A DNA stretch of 64,000 nt from Hemibagrus wyckioides (Eukaryota; Chordata; Actinopteri; Siluriformes; Bagridae), in contig NC_080731.1 of NCBI RefSeq assembly GCF_019097595.1, positions 5,616,071 to 5,680,070 on the forward strand. Reading direction: 5' to 3'. Shown piece by piece: positions 45,467-57,895 of the stretch (within the stretch, counting starts at the first letter, position 1; every line of letters starts with the position of its first letter). The translations under genes were made by a program, and so were the position numbers. The notes under the pieces were generated by a model. It was not told the origin of the DNA and ran no database searches. It worked only from the letters and a program-made list of their open reading frames with translations.

Positions 45467-47851
45467 TTTTTAATTCTATAATGTTAGAATAATGTAATAA
45501 ACAATTTTTATCCAAAACCTTCCATCCGACATCATCAGGTGAGACATTACCATCATTAATAACTTTCAAGATAAATAGTTTTAAATGACTATTTTTGTTG
45601 TTTTTGCTGGATTCCTGTCTCGTTGCATGACAAACCTGCAACATTATTTTTTTTTAATGAATTCATTAATTCATTAATTTTATTTGTTAAATAATTGTAA
45701 AAACAGAAGTTTTTCAGTCATTTCATTTAGTAATATAAACTTTTTACTGTTTTTAACTAGGTACTTTGTGTACGAACGTTGTGAGAAAGATTAAATAAAT
45801 ACTTTCAAACATTAAATATTTATTAATTAAAAAAAAAAACCCACCCGATTTATTAGATGAGATCCTAAAATTCCACATCAATGTGTAAAAAAAAAATATG
45901 AAGAGAGAAAAAATGATAGAAATATTATACGTGAAATAATATTAAAATGTGGTTAAAAAAAAATTAAAGTATAAAGTATAGAAATGGTAGTTTTTAATCA
46001 TTTTTTAAAATATAGCAGCATGATTTGTGTTGGCAATGTGACAGCTCAACCTTGCACCTGCGAAATGTTTCTTAGCGATAATCGTTCGTAACGTCTCCAT
46101 AAGTCTACACACTGCACGCGTTTTTCTTTGTTTCTAACTTAAAGATTAGAAATATTTATTACCGACACACTTGTGCTGCTATTTCACAAAAAAAGTCCAC
46201 ACACACCGAAGGGTATCATGTACAATACACACTTTCATACTGAGCGTGTTCGTTTATTTCTCCTCACTTTCAAAGAACCCAAAGTTCCTAAATCTGAAAT
46301 TTTTAAAAAAAATCTAAATTCGGTACGATCTCCTTTAAAACATATCAGCCATTTTCTCTGATCGTGATCTCACAAAAACCAAAATACACAATTTCATTTA
46401 CAGCTGCTTTAAGAAAAAAATCGTTTTTCCACAGCTGGTAAGTAGCACTTCTAAAAGTGAATCATAACAACATCTAAAATCTCATGCTCACATCTCGTGC
46501 TGCTCACTTCGGAGATAAAAAGTAATCGAGACATAAGGTGAAGGTGCAGACAACATTATAAACGCGCTGCATGCGGGTTAAGAGCTGCCGTGTGAGAGGG
46601 ATGAGAGAGTGACGTGTTGAGGTGAAATGAGAGCGAGAGCGTACCTGAGGGTTCTCGGATGTGAGGTATGTCCCCGCTGTAGCCTCTTCGTGCTCGCACT
46701 CTCTCGGAGCTCTCGTCTTCAGATTTACGTCTTCCTTCTGTATTCCATCCCTCACTTTCCTTCCTCTTTGTGCTCTAACATTTATTTCTCTTCCTCGTGC
46801 AATGCCACTTTGGGTGGCTCGGAGTCAGGCTGTGTGATTGGGTGTGTGTGAGAGATAAAGTGTGAATGTGTGTTAGAGAGAGAGAGAGATAGGGAGGGAG
46901 AGAGAGAGAAGAACGCTGGCTGAATGTTCACCAGCAGCGTATATGTGTGTGTGTGTGTGTGTGTTCAGCCCACGGTATGACTGTGAGCGTGTGACTGAGT
47001 GAATGAGATAGAGCGAGAAGAAAGCAGCACAAACATGACGTCTCTGTGGGAAAGCCTCCCTCTCTCTCCCTCAATCCATCCCTCCCTCCTTGCTACTTCT
47101 CCCCCCTCTCTCTCTTATCCCACACTCCTATCTTTCACCCCATTCCTTCGCCAAATCTTTTATGCTTTTCTGAACTTTTGTCATCTGAACACAGGAAATC
47201 ATCCCTCTTTTTAGTTTTATGTCACATCTTTCCTCATGCTTGTTGGAAGGCAGATAGCAGTTATGCTTTTATGGGGTGGAACATATGAATAACGTAAATG
47301 AGCCTGGCTTAAAGGAGTGTGCATATTTCAGTGTATTGTCTGTTAATCTCTCAACACAGTGCTGATTCACCAAACATTGTGGATATACATGCTGTGCAGA
47401 TAAGCTGACTTTGGGTTTAATGAGTAAGACTTTTTCGGAGTACTTCGTATAAATATATTGCATGATACTGCTGATTCTTTTTGATCTTTTGCACGTCGAA
47501 TATAACATTATAATTTCCAATCATCATTTTAAATTGACGTGACTTATTCGTCTACAATCTTTGACTATTTTAATAGGAACGGCTCTACATCGGTTTATCT
47601 TGTGTCAGCAGTATGATGCAGAAGATCAAGCAGATACAGGTCGAGAACGTACATTCACGGTACATTTCTGGCATTTGTCAGACACCCTTATCCAGAGAGA
47701 CTTACATTTTATTTAATTTTATACAACTGAGAAATAGAGGGTCTAAGGGCCTTGCTCAGGGGCCCAGCAGCTTGGTGGCAGCTTGATGGACCTGAGATTT
47801 GAGCTCACAGCCTTCACCTTAACCACTAAGCTCCCACATCCCAAGCTTCAG
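43585..47851. other. Intergenic, microsatellites and a CpG cluster, no certain gene
   Basis: Simple repeats: AAAT at 43854-43897, (CT)n at 44706-44734 and 44980-45010, (AAT)n at 45412-45465, (GA)n at about 46876-46910, (GT)n at 46942-46964. The segment 47655-47845 resembles a reversed SINE/LINE tail (TTATCCAGAGAGACTTACAT). A CpG cluster lies at 46560-46715. Confidence 0.5.
46560..46715 (-). promoter_or_regulatory. CpG cluster with a minus-strand donor-like site
   Basis: About 13 CpG in 155 bp in an otherwise CpG-poor desert. On the minus strand ACCCTCAG/gtacgc resembles an exon end. It could be the promoter and untranslated first exon of a minus-strand gene, possibly hs3st1 about 26 kb away. 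Speculative. Confidence 0.25.
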
Positions 47852-48800
47852 TAAATGTTTACATCAAACATCAGAATGAAGAAAAAATATGATCTCTATG
47901 ACTTCAACTGTGAAACAGATGCCAGAGCCAGATTGGCTGGTTTGAGTATTTCAGAACCATGTTTATCTCCTGTGATTTTCACACACTCTCTAGAGTTTAC
48001 ATAGAATGGTGTGAAAAACGAAACAACAACAATTCCATTTATTTGTATAGCGCTTTTAACGAGGGACATCGTCTCAAAGCAGCAACAAAAAAAAAGAAAG
48101 ATAAAGTTTAAAGTTAATTTGCTATTTATCTCTAACATTTATCCCTAATGAGCAAAGCCTGAGGCTGCGGTGGCGAGGAAAAACTCCCTGAGATAATTTG
48201 AGGAAGAAACCTTGAGAGGAACCAGGCTCAGAAGGGAACCTCATCCTCATTTGAGTGACAGCAAAGAGTAAATAATGTCCATTCTACAACAGCAACCAAG
48301 GAACTAATAGGTCAGTGTAGTTTCTGAGATCATTATTGACTTTGCACTAATTCCTTCCTGCCGAAAACCGACTGATGCAACAGCAGTTCAGAGACGGTGT
48401 TATAGTCTCCAAGTGGTAACTATCCACAGCAGTCCCCTGGGTCACAGGCTGTCCACGCAGATCTATTCTCAGCAGCTGTAAGCGCCACCATGCGATGAGA
48501 CTCCAACCAGGGGTTGAGTGTTTGGATGGATCAGGCAGGTCCGGAAAGAAGAAGTGGTCACACTGGGAACTTGACAACAATGAAAAAAAATCCACTGTAC
48601 CTTGTTGATCGGTGAGCTCAGAGGAAAATGTCTAGACTTATTAGGAGCTGACAGAAAAGCTAAGGTTACTCAAATAGCCACTCTTTACAGCCGTGGTGAT
48701 AAGCTACAACAGCAGAAGACCACATCAGGTTCCTCTCCTTTCAGCCAAGAACAGGAATCAGAGGCTACAGTAGGAACAGAAGCATCATTTGGAAACTGCC
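47852..48800 (+). mobile_element. Tc1-type family C relic split by a type G repeat
   Basis: The left part (47852-48025) decodes to the family C transposase start (GCTGGTTTGAGTATTTCAGA, GATCTCTATGACTTCAACTG). The right part (48650-48790) is a later part of the same family (GCTACAACAGCAGAAGACCA, TTTCAGCCAAGAACAGGAAT). Type G sequence fills the gap. All frames are broken. Confidence 0.75.
48035..48645 (+). repeat. Interspersed repeat type G
   Basis: TTATTTGTATAGCGCTTTTA, AATGAGCAAAGCCTGAGGCT, AGGAAGAAACCTTGAGAGGA and GCGCCACCATGCGATGAGAC in order; the same order is seen in part at 26579-27000. No coding capacity, class unknown. Confidence 0.75.
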
Positions 48801-51193
48801 ATAAATGTCAGGAACTTCTCTGTGAATATTCACAATATGCAAATTTCCTCATATTGTCCTGGTATATAATATCCAGCTTTGTTGCCTAGCTAGTTGCTAG
48901 ACTCATTAACATTTATTACGGGTTTATACGGATAAGTCGTATTTCAGTATCCCAGTCTCGATTTCGTCATTGGCTCAGTGATGCAATTAATAGCAGTAAC
49001 GTTGTAACGTTGATAAAATGTCGATGACTAACATTAATTATCAGCTATTCAGCTACATGTGTGACTACACGTGTTAATTGCGCGGCAATGGCGCACGCCT
49101 TCTGCACACTGAGTGGATTAAAAGCAATAATAAGCTAGAAGACATGTCAGATCTGACAATTCAAGACAGCTGTTCTGGGATACATAATTGTTAGATGTTA
49201 AAGATGTGAAATATCTAAACCTATTGTTTGTTTCTCTTCCAAAATGTTTGCTGCTATTGTCATGAGCTGAGACTCACATCAAAATCTAGGTTTGTAGGTT
49301 TGTATTTTATTTTTAGGATTGAAACACTAACAATCGTTGGCAATTTGGTCACTAAGAACTGTTTTTAGACACAGGTCCAAGGCCCATTCAGGATGTTTTC
49401 GGATCTAAATAATTGACTCAACGAATGAACATAGGACACGTGAAGCAGCCATTTTGGGTAATGCACATAATTCCAAAACCAAGCAGTTTTTTTAATGGAC
49501 ATACTGATAATATTTTTAATAGGAAAAAGAAAGAAATTTTCAGTGATTCATAATAGCTATTTCTTGAAATATTGTTAATAAATGCCAGCAGCTTATGGCT
49601 GATGTTTTATCTCCAAACCGTTTGCTCCATCCTAATCAAGACAATCTTTCATTTAAATCTTCCACCCATGCCGCTGCATCAGCAGCTTTTCCTCTTCCAG
49701 ACTTCAACCAGATTATACCATCACAGCCATGACAATGGGCCGTTTGAGAGCGGTAATCTGCCTCAGCCATATGAGCTGTAACAGAGGGAGTGCGTGGGCC
49801 TAGCGGAGGGGCGGGGTGCTGAAAAACGGAGCTCCCAGTCGGGCCAAAATGCAAAGATGTACCCCATCAACCACGCCCATCTTCCTTCCACACATGTTGA
49901 TGGCTCCATTTCTGGGGTAGGTACAGTGAGGAAAGGCTCCACGGGGGGTGAACTTGTCTCGAACTGCTCCTCTCCGCCTTTGACACCCTGGGGAGCTGCT
50001 CAAACCTCCAGCCTTGTTTGAGAGCTTGTCTGATTTGCCTCTCGCCATCTTGTTCTCTCTTTATTTTCCATTTCACTGTCTCCTGCTTTTTGATCTTGAG
50101 AACAAAACCCCAGCAGTGAAGCAGAGTCTCTCATGGAGGCTTGAAAAACTTGTGTGCTATTTCAGTGTTGTACTTTTCCTCCTCTACCTTCTCGGTGTTT
50201 ACACTACTCCCGGTATCACATGTTCAAGTGGGACTCCTAGTGAATTGCTTTTCCACTATTTTTTTTCTTTAAAAATGGGGACTCCTTTCTCTGTTGTTCA
50301 TTAAAGAATCTTTTTGTTTCTGTCTTAGAAAGAGGAAGAGGGGGGTACAGACCCCAATTTCACAGAGGGTGGGCTGCTTCGAGGCTTTAGACCCTGAAAA
50401 AAAGACTGTTTGTCAGACTAGATAGAAAGGCTCTTGTGAATTCTTTCAATAAAAAATAGAAAAGAAAAAACATCTTGGCTGGAGCATCGAGACACTGAGG
50501 CAGCATTAACGGCGCTTCAGAAAAGCATTCTGCGCTTGTCATTTCAGTTTTCACCCTGTTCTATCACCTGATGCAGAATTAACCTTCTCATTTAGAGCTT
50601 TCTTTCTTTACAAAGTCGCCCACTGAGCCTCTTTCATCAGCCCCTGCGATGAATGTGCGACTGTTGGGTCCGTACAGTTCTTTTTCAGCTCAGAAACTAT
50701 TCTTTAGGAAGTTTGAATCTGCATAATATGGACATACGGATCGCCAGATGAAATTGCCATGAAATTACCTGATTTAACCAGCTGAGATCAAAAGCATTTT
50801 TCTTCACGAGGGTTGAAAATTAAAAGTGGATAAAAATAGGCCAACCTTTTAGGAAGTCATAAATTATTCATTGACGCAATAACCAACAGTCACTCAAAAC
50901 TGGGAGCCGTAATTAGAGATTTGACACATGGATGGACGGACGAACGGACGGACCCACACACACACACACACACTTTTTTTGTAAGGACATTACAGTACCC
51001 CTTTCACAAGTCATTCTGCATCCTCATATTTTTAGTGATTTATCTAAGAGTAGTTTAGATAAACCTTAGCTAACACATCTAGCAACTAGCTTGCATTTGT
51101 TACATATGCACACACACACACACACACACGCAAGTTGGTTGTCTGTATCAGAGTCCTGAAATGTGTTGTGACATTTTAAGAGTACCCAAACTA
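48801..51193. other. Intergenic, no gene seen
   Basis: Includes a GC-richer unique segment at 49650-50050 and a unique segment at 50500-50850 (ATTTAACCAGCTGAGATCAA), both possibly regulatory. Short AC repeats are at 50954-50971 and 51109-51129. Confidence 0.5.
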
Positions 51194-51661
51194 CACTATA
51201 TGGCCACAGGTTAGTAAACACCTGGCCATCATTGTTGAACAACCCATAATAGATGTAGATCTTTACTGTTACTTATAACCACCATGATACACAAGTATGG
51301 CTGTGGGGATTTGTGTTCATTCAGCCACAGTGAGATGTGTGAGGAAGATTAGTGATGGTGAGGAGGTCTGAGGTTCAGTCCAGTGTTCCAGTTCATCCCA
51401 AAAGAGTCAGAGTCAGGGATCTGTTTAGGACACTCTATCCTTCTCAAACCATGTCAAAATGGAGCCCACTTTGTGCGCAGAGGCATTGTCATGCTGGAAC
51501 AGTGACTGAGCCTCTTAGTGCCAGTGAAAAGTTTTAGCAATTTTACACCATACAAAGCCATTCTATACAATTCTCTTCTTCAAACTTTGTAGCAACAATT
51601 TGGAAAAGGACCACATATGGGTGTCATGGTCAGGTGTCCAGAAACATTTGGCCATGTAGTG
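51194..51661 (+). mobile_element. Tc1-derived MITE, family D
   Basis: TA-flanked termini CACTATATGGCCACAGGT and ACATTTGGCCATGTAGTG are inverted copies. The 468-bp body has no transposase frame. Fragments of the same family are at 33285 and 51926-52062. Confidence 0.88.
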
Positions 51662-51724
51662 TATTTTGTTCATCACTATCATCCTGTAATCTAGCTGACT
51701 TGCAGAATTGACACAAATCTACAT

Positions 51725-52062
51725 TCCCTGACCACTTTACTGTGCAAACCGGTACACCTGGTCATTCAGAGTCCTGGTCAACCAGTCATGTTGGCGCAAT
51801 GCAATGTATAAATACAGATACAAGAGCTTCAAACATCAGAATGGTGATACAATGTGATCCAGTGTCATATGAGACTGCTGATCTCCTGAGATTTTTATGC
51901 ACAATACTGTCAAGAGTTCCCAAAGGTGTTCAGTGGGGTTGAGTCAGAGTCAGAGCTCTGTGCAGGATACTTGTGTTCTTCCACTCCAACCTTCTCAAAC
52001 CATGTCTTCATGGAGCTTGCTTTGTGCACAGAGGCATTGTCATGCAGGAACAGGAAATGAAC
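51725..52062 (+). mobile_element. Chimeric relic: family C start joined to family D body
   Basis: 51728-51925 matches the left part of family C (GTACACCTGGTCATTCAGAG, ACTGCTGATCTCCTGAGATT). 51926-52062 matches the D body (CATGTCTTCATGGAGCTTGC, GAGGCATTGTCATGCAGGAA). Either a nested insertion with later deletion or recombination between relics. Confidence 0.6.
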
Positions 52063-55000
52063 TCAACTATCTACAACTCTACAATTTCAACATCATGTCT
52101 ATAAGGTGTTCTCAACTAAAAATTCAATTTCTTTCTTGTGAAAAAATGATGCATGCAGGTGTTTTAAAGCACGATACAAAGGAAGCTTGTGTGTTTTTAT
52201 ATGTCAGCTTAACTCAGCTTGCCTTTCTCCTACCGGTGAGGATTATTATAGAGTTTAATGCTGTTCATTGCAGGTTCTTACCAGAAAGCACTTTGCAGCA
52301 AACACTTCCTTTTAACATCACAGCAGATTTACAGGTCGTATAAATAAAAGCTATAGACGCATAAAACGTGACTGTTGTGTTAGAAATCATTACCAGCACC
52401 AGCACAATAGACTATACGTACATATATTCTGCAGTTACACATTTGCATTAGTCTATATACAACGTGCACTAGAAAGCATGCGCTCTGAAAACCTTTCATG
52501 ATGCATTAGAGGTTTGGTTGTAAAATCTCTGCTGACACTGCATGGCCAGTTGAGCATGCTGGACAATCATAAGAATCTTTTCTGCAGTCTTGACGATGCT
52601 GAAATTGCTCACTGAGACACTATGTCGTGTCTCACAGTGTCTGCTTTGTGAATAGTTGAAGACAAATGAATCTCCGTCTGAAACAAAAACAAGCTTTAAA
52701 CCACCAGAATCCATTTGCATCATTTTGAGCGCTGCTTTCCCAAGTCCTCCATTCCTGAACTGTCCGTTCATAGCAATCCGACTGATTCAGCCTATTCTGC
52801 TAGCAAATGAAGGCTCGGCTCAATCAAGACAGTCTGAGCAGGGTCTAATTATTGCTAGATCGCTGAGGTACAGCGCACAGGTTTGGTGTTTATGCCCACT
52901 AGTAAGTGATCCGTCGCTTAGAGACTTCCATGCAGAGTGTGTTATTGCAGCGCGTTGCAGCCGGCTGAACAGGAATGCTTACGCCTGAATGAAGAGGCCC
53001 CAACACAATCAGTAGACAATGATCCGAGACTTACTCTAATGCCGTCTGATGGGGTAACTCATACAGAATACAGAAAGGAAAATAGAAACCTAGGCGCTCC
53101 TCAGAACACCTTAGATCCGCATCAGGTGTTGCAATTTTCTGCAAAGATTGAGTAAACTAAATTTCACCCATGCCTTTCTTGAAAAAGTGCCAAGATGTCT
53201 AGAAACATAATAGCTGGATAGAGCAGCATGTCTGAAAGGGAAATTTGCAGCAGAAAGATAAATGGTGTGTTTTGGCTGGGTTGAGTACTAGATTCTGGCA
53301 ACTGTGTTGTTGCTAACTAATTATCTTCCACATGTGAAAATCTACAGCCCACTTATTCTGGTTAAAAAAATTAAAAAAAGAAGAAGAAGAAGATGTAGAC
53401 CAGAACTAATTCAGTGCTGGTTTAAGTCGTTGGTTTATTTAGCCCTGAACTGGGCTTGCTGTCTGATTAATAAAACGTGGCCTTTATAATTAAGACAAAT
53501 TATTAATAGTCTACAAGTCAGCGTTATACCACAGCTACTACAGCATGTCTGATAGAAAACTCAGCTTTTCAGCTTGCTAAAGGGGTTCAAAGAGGCTCTA
53601 GGACGTCTAGAACAGGGACAAACCTGCGAGGTCAAATCTTTATTTCTAAGAATATAATATAACTGAAAATTTACAGAATTCATAGTGAAGCTATAGAAGA
53701 AACATTTCTAGTTTCCTAAAGAAAATTTTGATTGATGGTGTCACCAAAAAACCCTGAAAACATGAGTATGGAAAATTATTATGCAGTTATTTTTGGTAAT
53801 ATATAAAATGTCTTTAAGAATCATGGACCAAAAATGGTTCTTGTATGGCTCTGTGATAATGCCATGATCGAGACTATCAAAACGTGTAGCAGATGAACTG
53901 CTACAGATGCTGGCTAAGATAAAATAACCACTCACTAATTTATGAACCTGGAGTCTATCCCTGCGGACTGGAGCACCCTGGATGGGGTACCAACCCATGA
54001 CAAAGCACAATCACACGTGCACTCATCTACCCATTACACACTATGAGCAATTTCAGTCTACGAAGCATCGTCTTTGAACTGGGGAGGGAGAACCTGGAAG
54101 AAACCCCGGAAGCATGAGGAGAACATGCAGAGAGTATTTACCATAACAAAGCAATACAACCATAGCAGTTACAATATGTCATAAACACATCATGGTGGCA
54201 CTGTGATCCAACATTTACTAGCCGTAATTACAGTGAAGTACCACATTAAACCGATGCTCATTGTTTAGTACCATCAATAAAGTACGACTGTGTTTTATAC
54301 AATAAAACCCCACATGAAGCTATGTGACTTTTCTGAATATACTGAAAGGTTGCTGATGCATGCACCATATGGGTCATGATGGTGACCGGCTCTGTTTTTT
54401 TTTTCTTTTTCAGTGTTGGCCAGAGAGGTGCTTGTGTTTTCCACACTCTCTCAGTGGGACAGGTGACATGAGCGCAGTGGGAGCGCTAGACAATTACCTC
54501 GGCTTGGACGCTGTCACCTCAATCTGAAACACCCTCTGGCAGTCTTTCTTTTTTCTGCCTACACAGGAACATTTGCAACAACTTTCTCAACACCTTCTAC
54601 TCTTCTGTGTTAAAAGACTAAAAAAAATAACAGAAAAAATAAAAGACGACTCTGGATAAAGAGAGGCTGGGGTTTTCTTCTTCTACTACGGCATCACCTG
54701 TGTGGTTTGTGTCTTTTCCCACTGATCGCACCAGACCTCTTATGGACGTCATTCAGGAACACACAGGAGCACTGGAAAGCACACCCGAGACAATGCGACA
54801 GGTCCGCTGGGGTGTTTTTTGTGTATGCATGTGTGTGAGAGAGAAAGTGTGAAAGTGCTTATACACTGTAATGAGTGGAATATACACGGTGACGTTCGTG
54901 TACAAGAAACAATGGCCTTGTTTATACAAACAGCACCTCATTTTCTGATGCTTATAATGTAGGCAGCATTTAGTTGAGTCATACAGAGAGGCCCAAAGAA

Positions 55001-55129
55001 ACGTATACACACTTCAACGTGAAAAATACACGCATAAAAAATGTATAGCATCCAGATTTCTGCAAACCACTGTATGAACAACATCATAGTCATGTTGGTG
55101 ATACTGTTCCTTACACACGTCGCCATTGT
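52063..55129. other. Intergenic, no gene seen
   Basis: Mostly AT-rich unique DNA. A unique segment at 52500-53150 is less AT-rich. A fragment of repeat F is at 53935-54130 (GGAGTCTATCCCTGCGGACT to GAGGAGAACATGCAGAG). Confidence 0.5.
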
Positions 55130-55402
55130 CGTTGAACTTCACACACATTTTGTAATTTATAATACTATTTCAAATTGATCTTGCGTTCTTTGGCTTTCTT
55201 CGGATGGTCTGATGGTTCTTCTGTTGTCATTGAACTTCACACACATTTTGTAATTTATAATACTATTTCAAATTGATCTTGCGTTCTTTGGCTTTCTTCG
55301 GATGGTCTGATGGTTCTTCTGTTGTCATTGAACTTTACACACATTTTGTAATTTACAATATCACTTCAAAATGATCTTGCGTTCTTTGGCTTTCTTCTGA
55401 TG
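55130..55402. repeat. 98-bp tandem triplication
   Basis: Units start at about 55132, 55230 and 55328, each beginning TTGAACTTCACACACATTTT (third TTGAACTTTACAC). The first two are practically identical; the third has several changes, including TTCTGATGATC for TTCGGATGGTC. Confidence 0.95.
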
Positions 55403-55462
55403 ATCACATGATCGCATTCAGTGATAGTGTGACTACTGACATCTTTAGAGGAACATACTGTG

Positions 55463-55465
55463 TAT

Positions 55466-55516
<51 letters not shown>

Positions 55517-55587
55517 TAATTGAATTTAGTTAAATTGAATATATACAGTATATACATATACATATGACTTGACTAAATGCTAAAACT

Positions 55588-55646
<59 letters not shown>

Positions 55647-55655
55647 TATATATAC
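55463..55655. repeat. Two long (AT)n tracts
   Basis: AT dinucleotide tracts at 55461-55518 and 55587-55655, separated by about 70 bp of AT-rich unique sequence. Able to form cruciforms; likely polymorphic. Confidence 0.95.
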
Positions 55656-56680
55656 AAACACTAGCATATTTTCCATCTTGCAACACGTTCAGTCCCAAAA
55701 GCAACATGCTAATACATCTACCCCCAATCCCCTGCTTGACTCTTCAAAGCTTCAAAGAAAAAAAAAAAAACTCACAACGACCCCATAAACCACTTAAAGC
55801 TTGTGCCTATGTGGAAGTGTGAATGCGTGCTAGAAAGTCTGGCATTGAGCAAGGAACATGAACAACATGAACACACACCACAATTTAAGATTAGCTCAGG
55901 GAGCTTGGAGTGTACACCATAGAGTCATTTCCTGTTAAATCACAGCTGGGGTGACATCAGGTTTTATAGAACAAGAGACCGTGAGAGAGAGAGAGAGAGA
56001 GAGAGAGATGCACAGAGGAATTTTGTTTCGATTTATTAGTATATATTAGTATATATATTTCAAGGACAATTTTTTGCAAGTTCTAAAATATTCTAATTCT
56101 TCTCATTTCTCATTTTTAATGTTGTTAATGTATATGCAAAGTCTAAGGAGGCGTAGGCCAGGTTTTCACTTCACTGCAAGCTTAATACTGTATATAACTG
56201 TGTATCTGACAAATAAAATCTCAACTCTTAAATCTATCTGATCACATGACTAGAGATAATAGAGATAATTACTGTCTTTTTGCAACTACAACAATACCAT
56301 ACATTGCAATTAGGATACAACTCCAATATTTGATACAAAATAACCCTTACAAATGACATATTAATAACACAGTTATTAATATACAATTATATGATCATCC
56401 CAGGAAATGGAAAAGACATGGACGATTAAGACACATTATCATTTTTATCCATTTATAGTTGCATTTAATGTTGTGGAACATGTTCTAAATAAGTGAGGTC
56501 TTGAATTAGAGCAGCTATAAATGGTTGCTCCCTTACCAGGCGCTTAAAATTAATTAGACAAAATTAGGAGACTTGTTATGTAACTGCGAAGATGAAAAGT
56601 GCACATCATCTGTAGTGGAAAACATGAAATTGACAAAGATCTGACTGTTACAAAGGGCTGATACGGGAGACTCCTGTATA

Positions 56681-57226
56681 CACCGATCAGGCATAACATT
56701 ACGACCACTGACAGGTGGGGTGAATAACACTGATGATCTCCTCATCATGGCACCTGTTAGTGGGTGGGATATATTAGGCAGCAGGTGAACATTTTATCCT
56801 CAAAGTTGAAGTGTTAGAAGCAGGAAAAATGGACAAGAGTAAGGATTTGAGTGAGTTTAACAAGGGCCAAATTGTGATGGCTAGACCACTGGATCAGAGC
56901 ATCTCCAAAACTGCAGCTCTTGTGGGGTGTTCCCGGTCTGCAGTGGTCAGTATCTATCAAAAGTGGTCCAAGGAAGGAACAGTGGTGAACCGGTGACAGG
57001 GTCATGGGCGGCCAAGGCTCATTGATGCACGTGGGAGCGAAGGCTGGCCCGTGTGATCCAATCCAACAGACGAGCTACTGTTGCTCAAATTGCTGAAGAA
57101 GTTAATGCTGGTTCTGATAGGAAGGTGTCAGAATACACAGTGCAGGACGGGTCAGGGCTGATTTGGCATCAAAAGGGGACCAATACAATATTAGGCAGGT
57201 GGTCATAATGTTATGCCTGGTCAGTG
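56681..57226 (+). mobile_element. Tc1-type family A element, best preserved copy
   Basis: Both inverted termini (CACCGATCAGGCATAACATT and CATAATGTTATGCCTGGTCA plus GTG) are intact and TA-flanked. From 56829 a frame of about 56 codons ([20 protein letters not shown], then [16 protein letters not shown] and [11 protein letters not shown]) encodes the first helix-turn-helix of the transposase and then stops (CGGTGA). The remaining HTH and linker sequence continues out of frame; the DDE catalytic domain is deleted. A non-autonomous element derived from a 1.2-1.6 kb parent. Confidence 0.92.
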
Positions 57227-57667
57227 TACATGTTCTTCCAAGATTCTGTGAAACGTTTTTGTGGTTGTAGCCAAAAATGCTGCTTTTACAGAAACATTCT
57301 TAAAGGTTTTTAGCAATTTTAGTTTTTTTTTTTTGAGAAAACTACTTGAATTGGTGAAACTGAAAGCACAGCATTCTCCTACCAGTGAAGACACACATGG
57401 ATTTACTTTCTATGAAAGCTGTATTCATGTTTGATGCATGTGAATCGAAGAGGGCTCTGGTTGAACAATGTCACATAATGTGTCCCGGCCCAAATCTTCA
57501 GAAAATCGGTCATTTTGAAAAATTGCAAGCTCCTCAGAATATCACAGTTTGCTTGATTTCGCATTCATTTCTAAAATTGCTAAATTGCAAAATGCCAGAG
57601 GGACTGATTTTCTTTTTTTTCTTGAGTTGGAACTACTGTCAGAGCTACAATTATTGAAAATGGGATG

Positions 57668-57895
57668 GTTGGAGCGGTGGTAGGTCAAGTGGTTATGGCT
57701 CTGGGTCGTTGACCGGAAGATCTGGGTTCTTGCCCCAACTCTGCCAAGCTGCCACTGTTGGGATCTTGAGCAAGCCCCCCAACCCACCCTGCTCCAGGGG
57801 TGCTGCATCATGGCTAACCCTGCACTCTGACCCCAACCCCCAAGGGTGGGATATGCAAAGAAAGAGTTTCACTGTGGAATAATGTATATGTGACA
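57668..57895 (+). mobile_element. tRNA-type SINE relic
   Basis: Same family as 26618-26845: GTGGTTATGGCTCTGGGTCG, GCCACTGTTGGGATCTTGAG, CTCCAGGGGTGCTGCATCAT, then GGGTGGGATATGCAAAGAAA. More diverged in the B-box-like region. Confidence 0.75.

Noticed and set aside
52656..52988. 110-codon plus-strand frame
   Set aside because: No motif; it overlaps an equally long minus-strand frame in the same low-stop segment.
56829..56995. Possible intact transposase gene
   Set aside because: Only the N-terminal DNA-binding part is open. A stop follows and the DDE catalytic domain is deleted.
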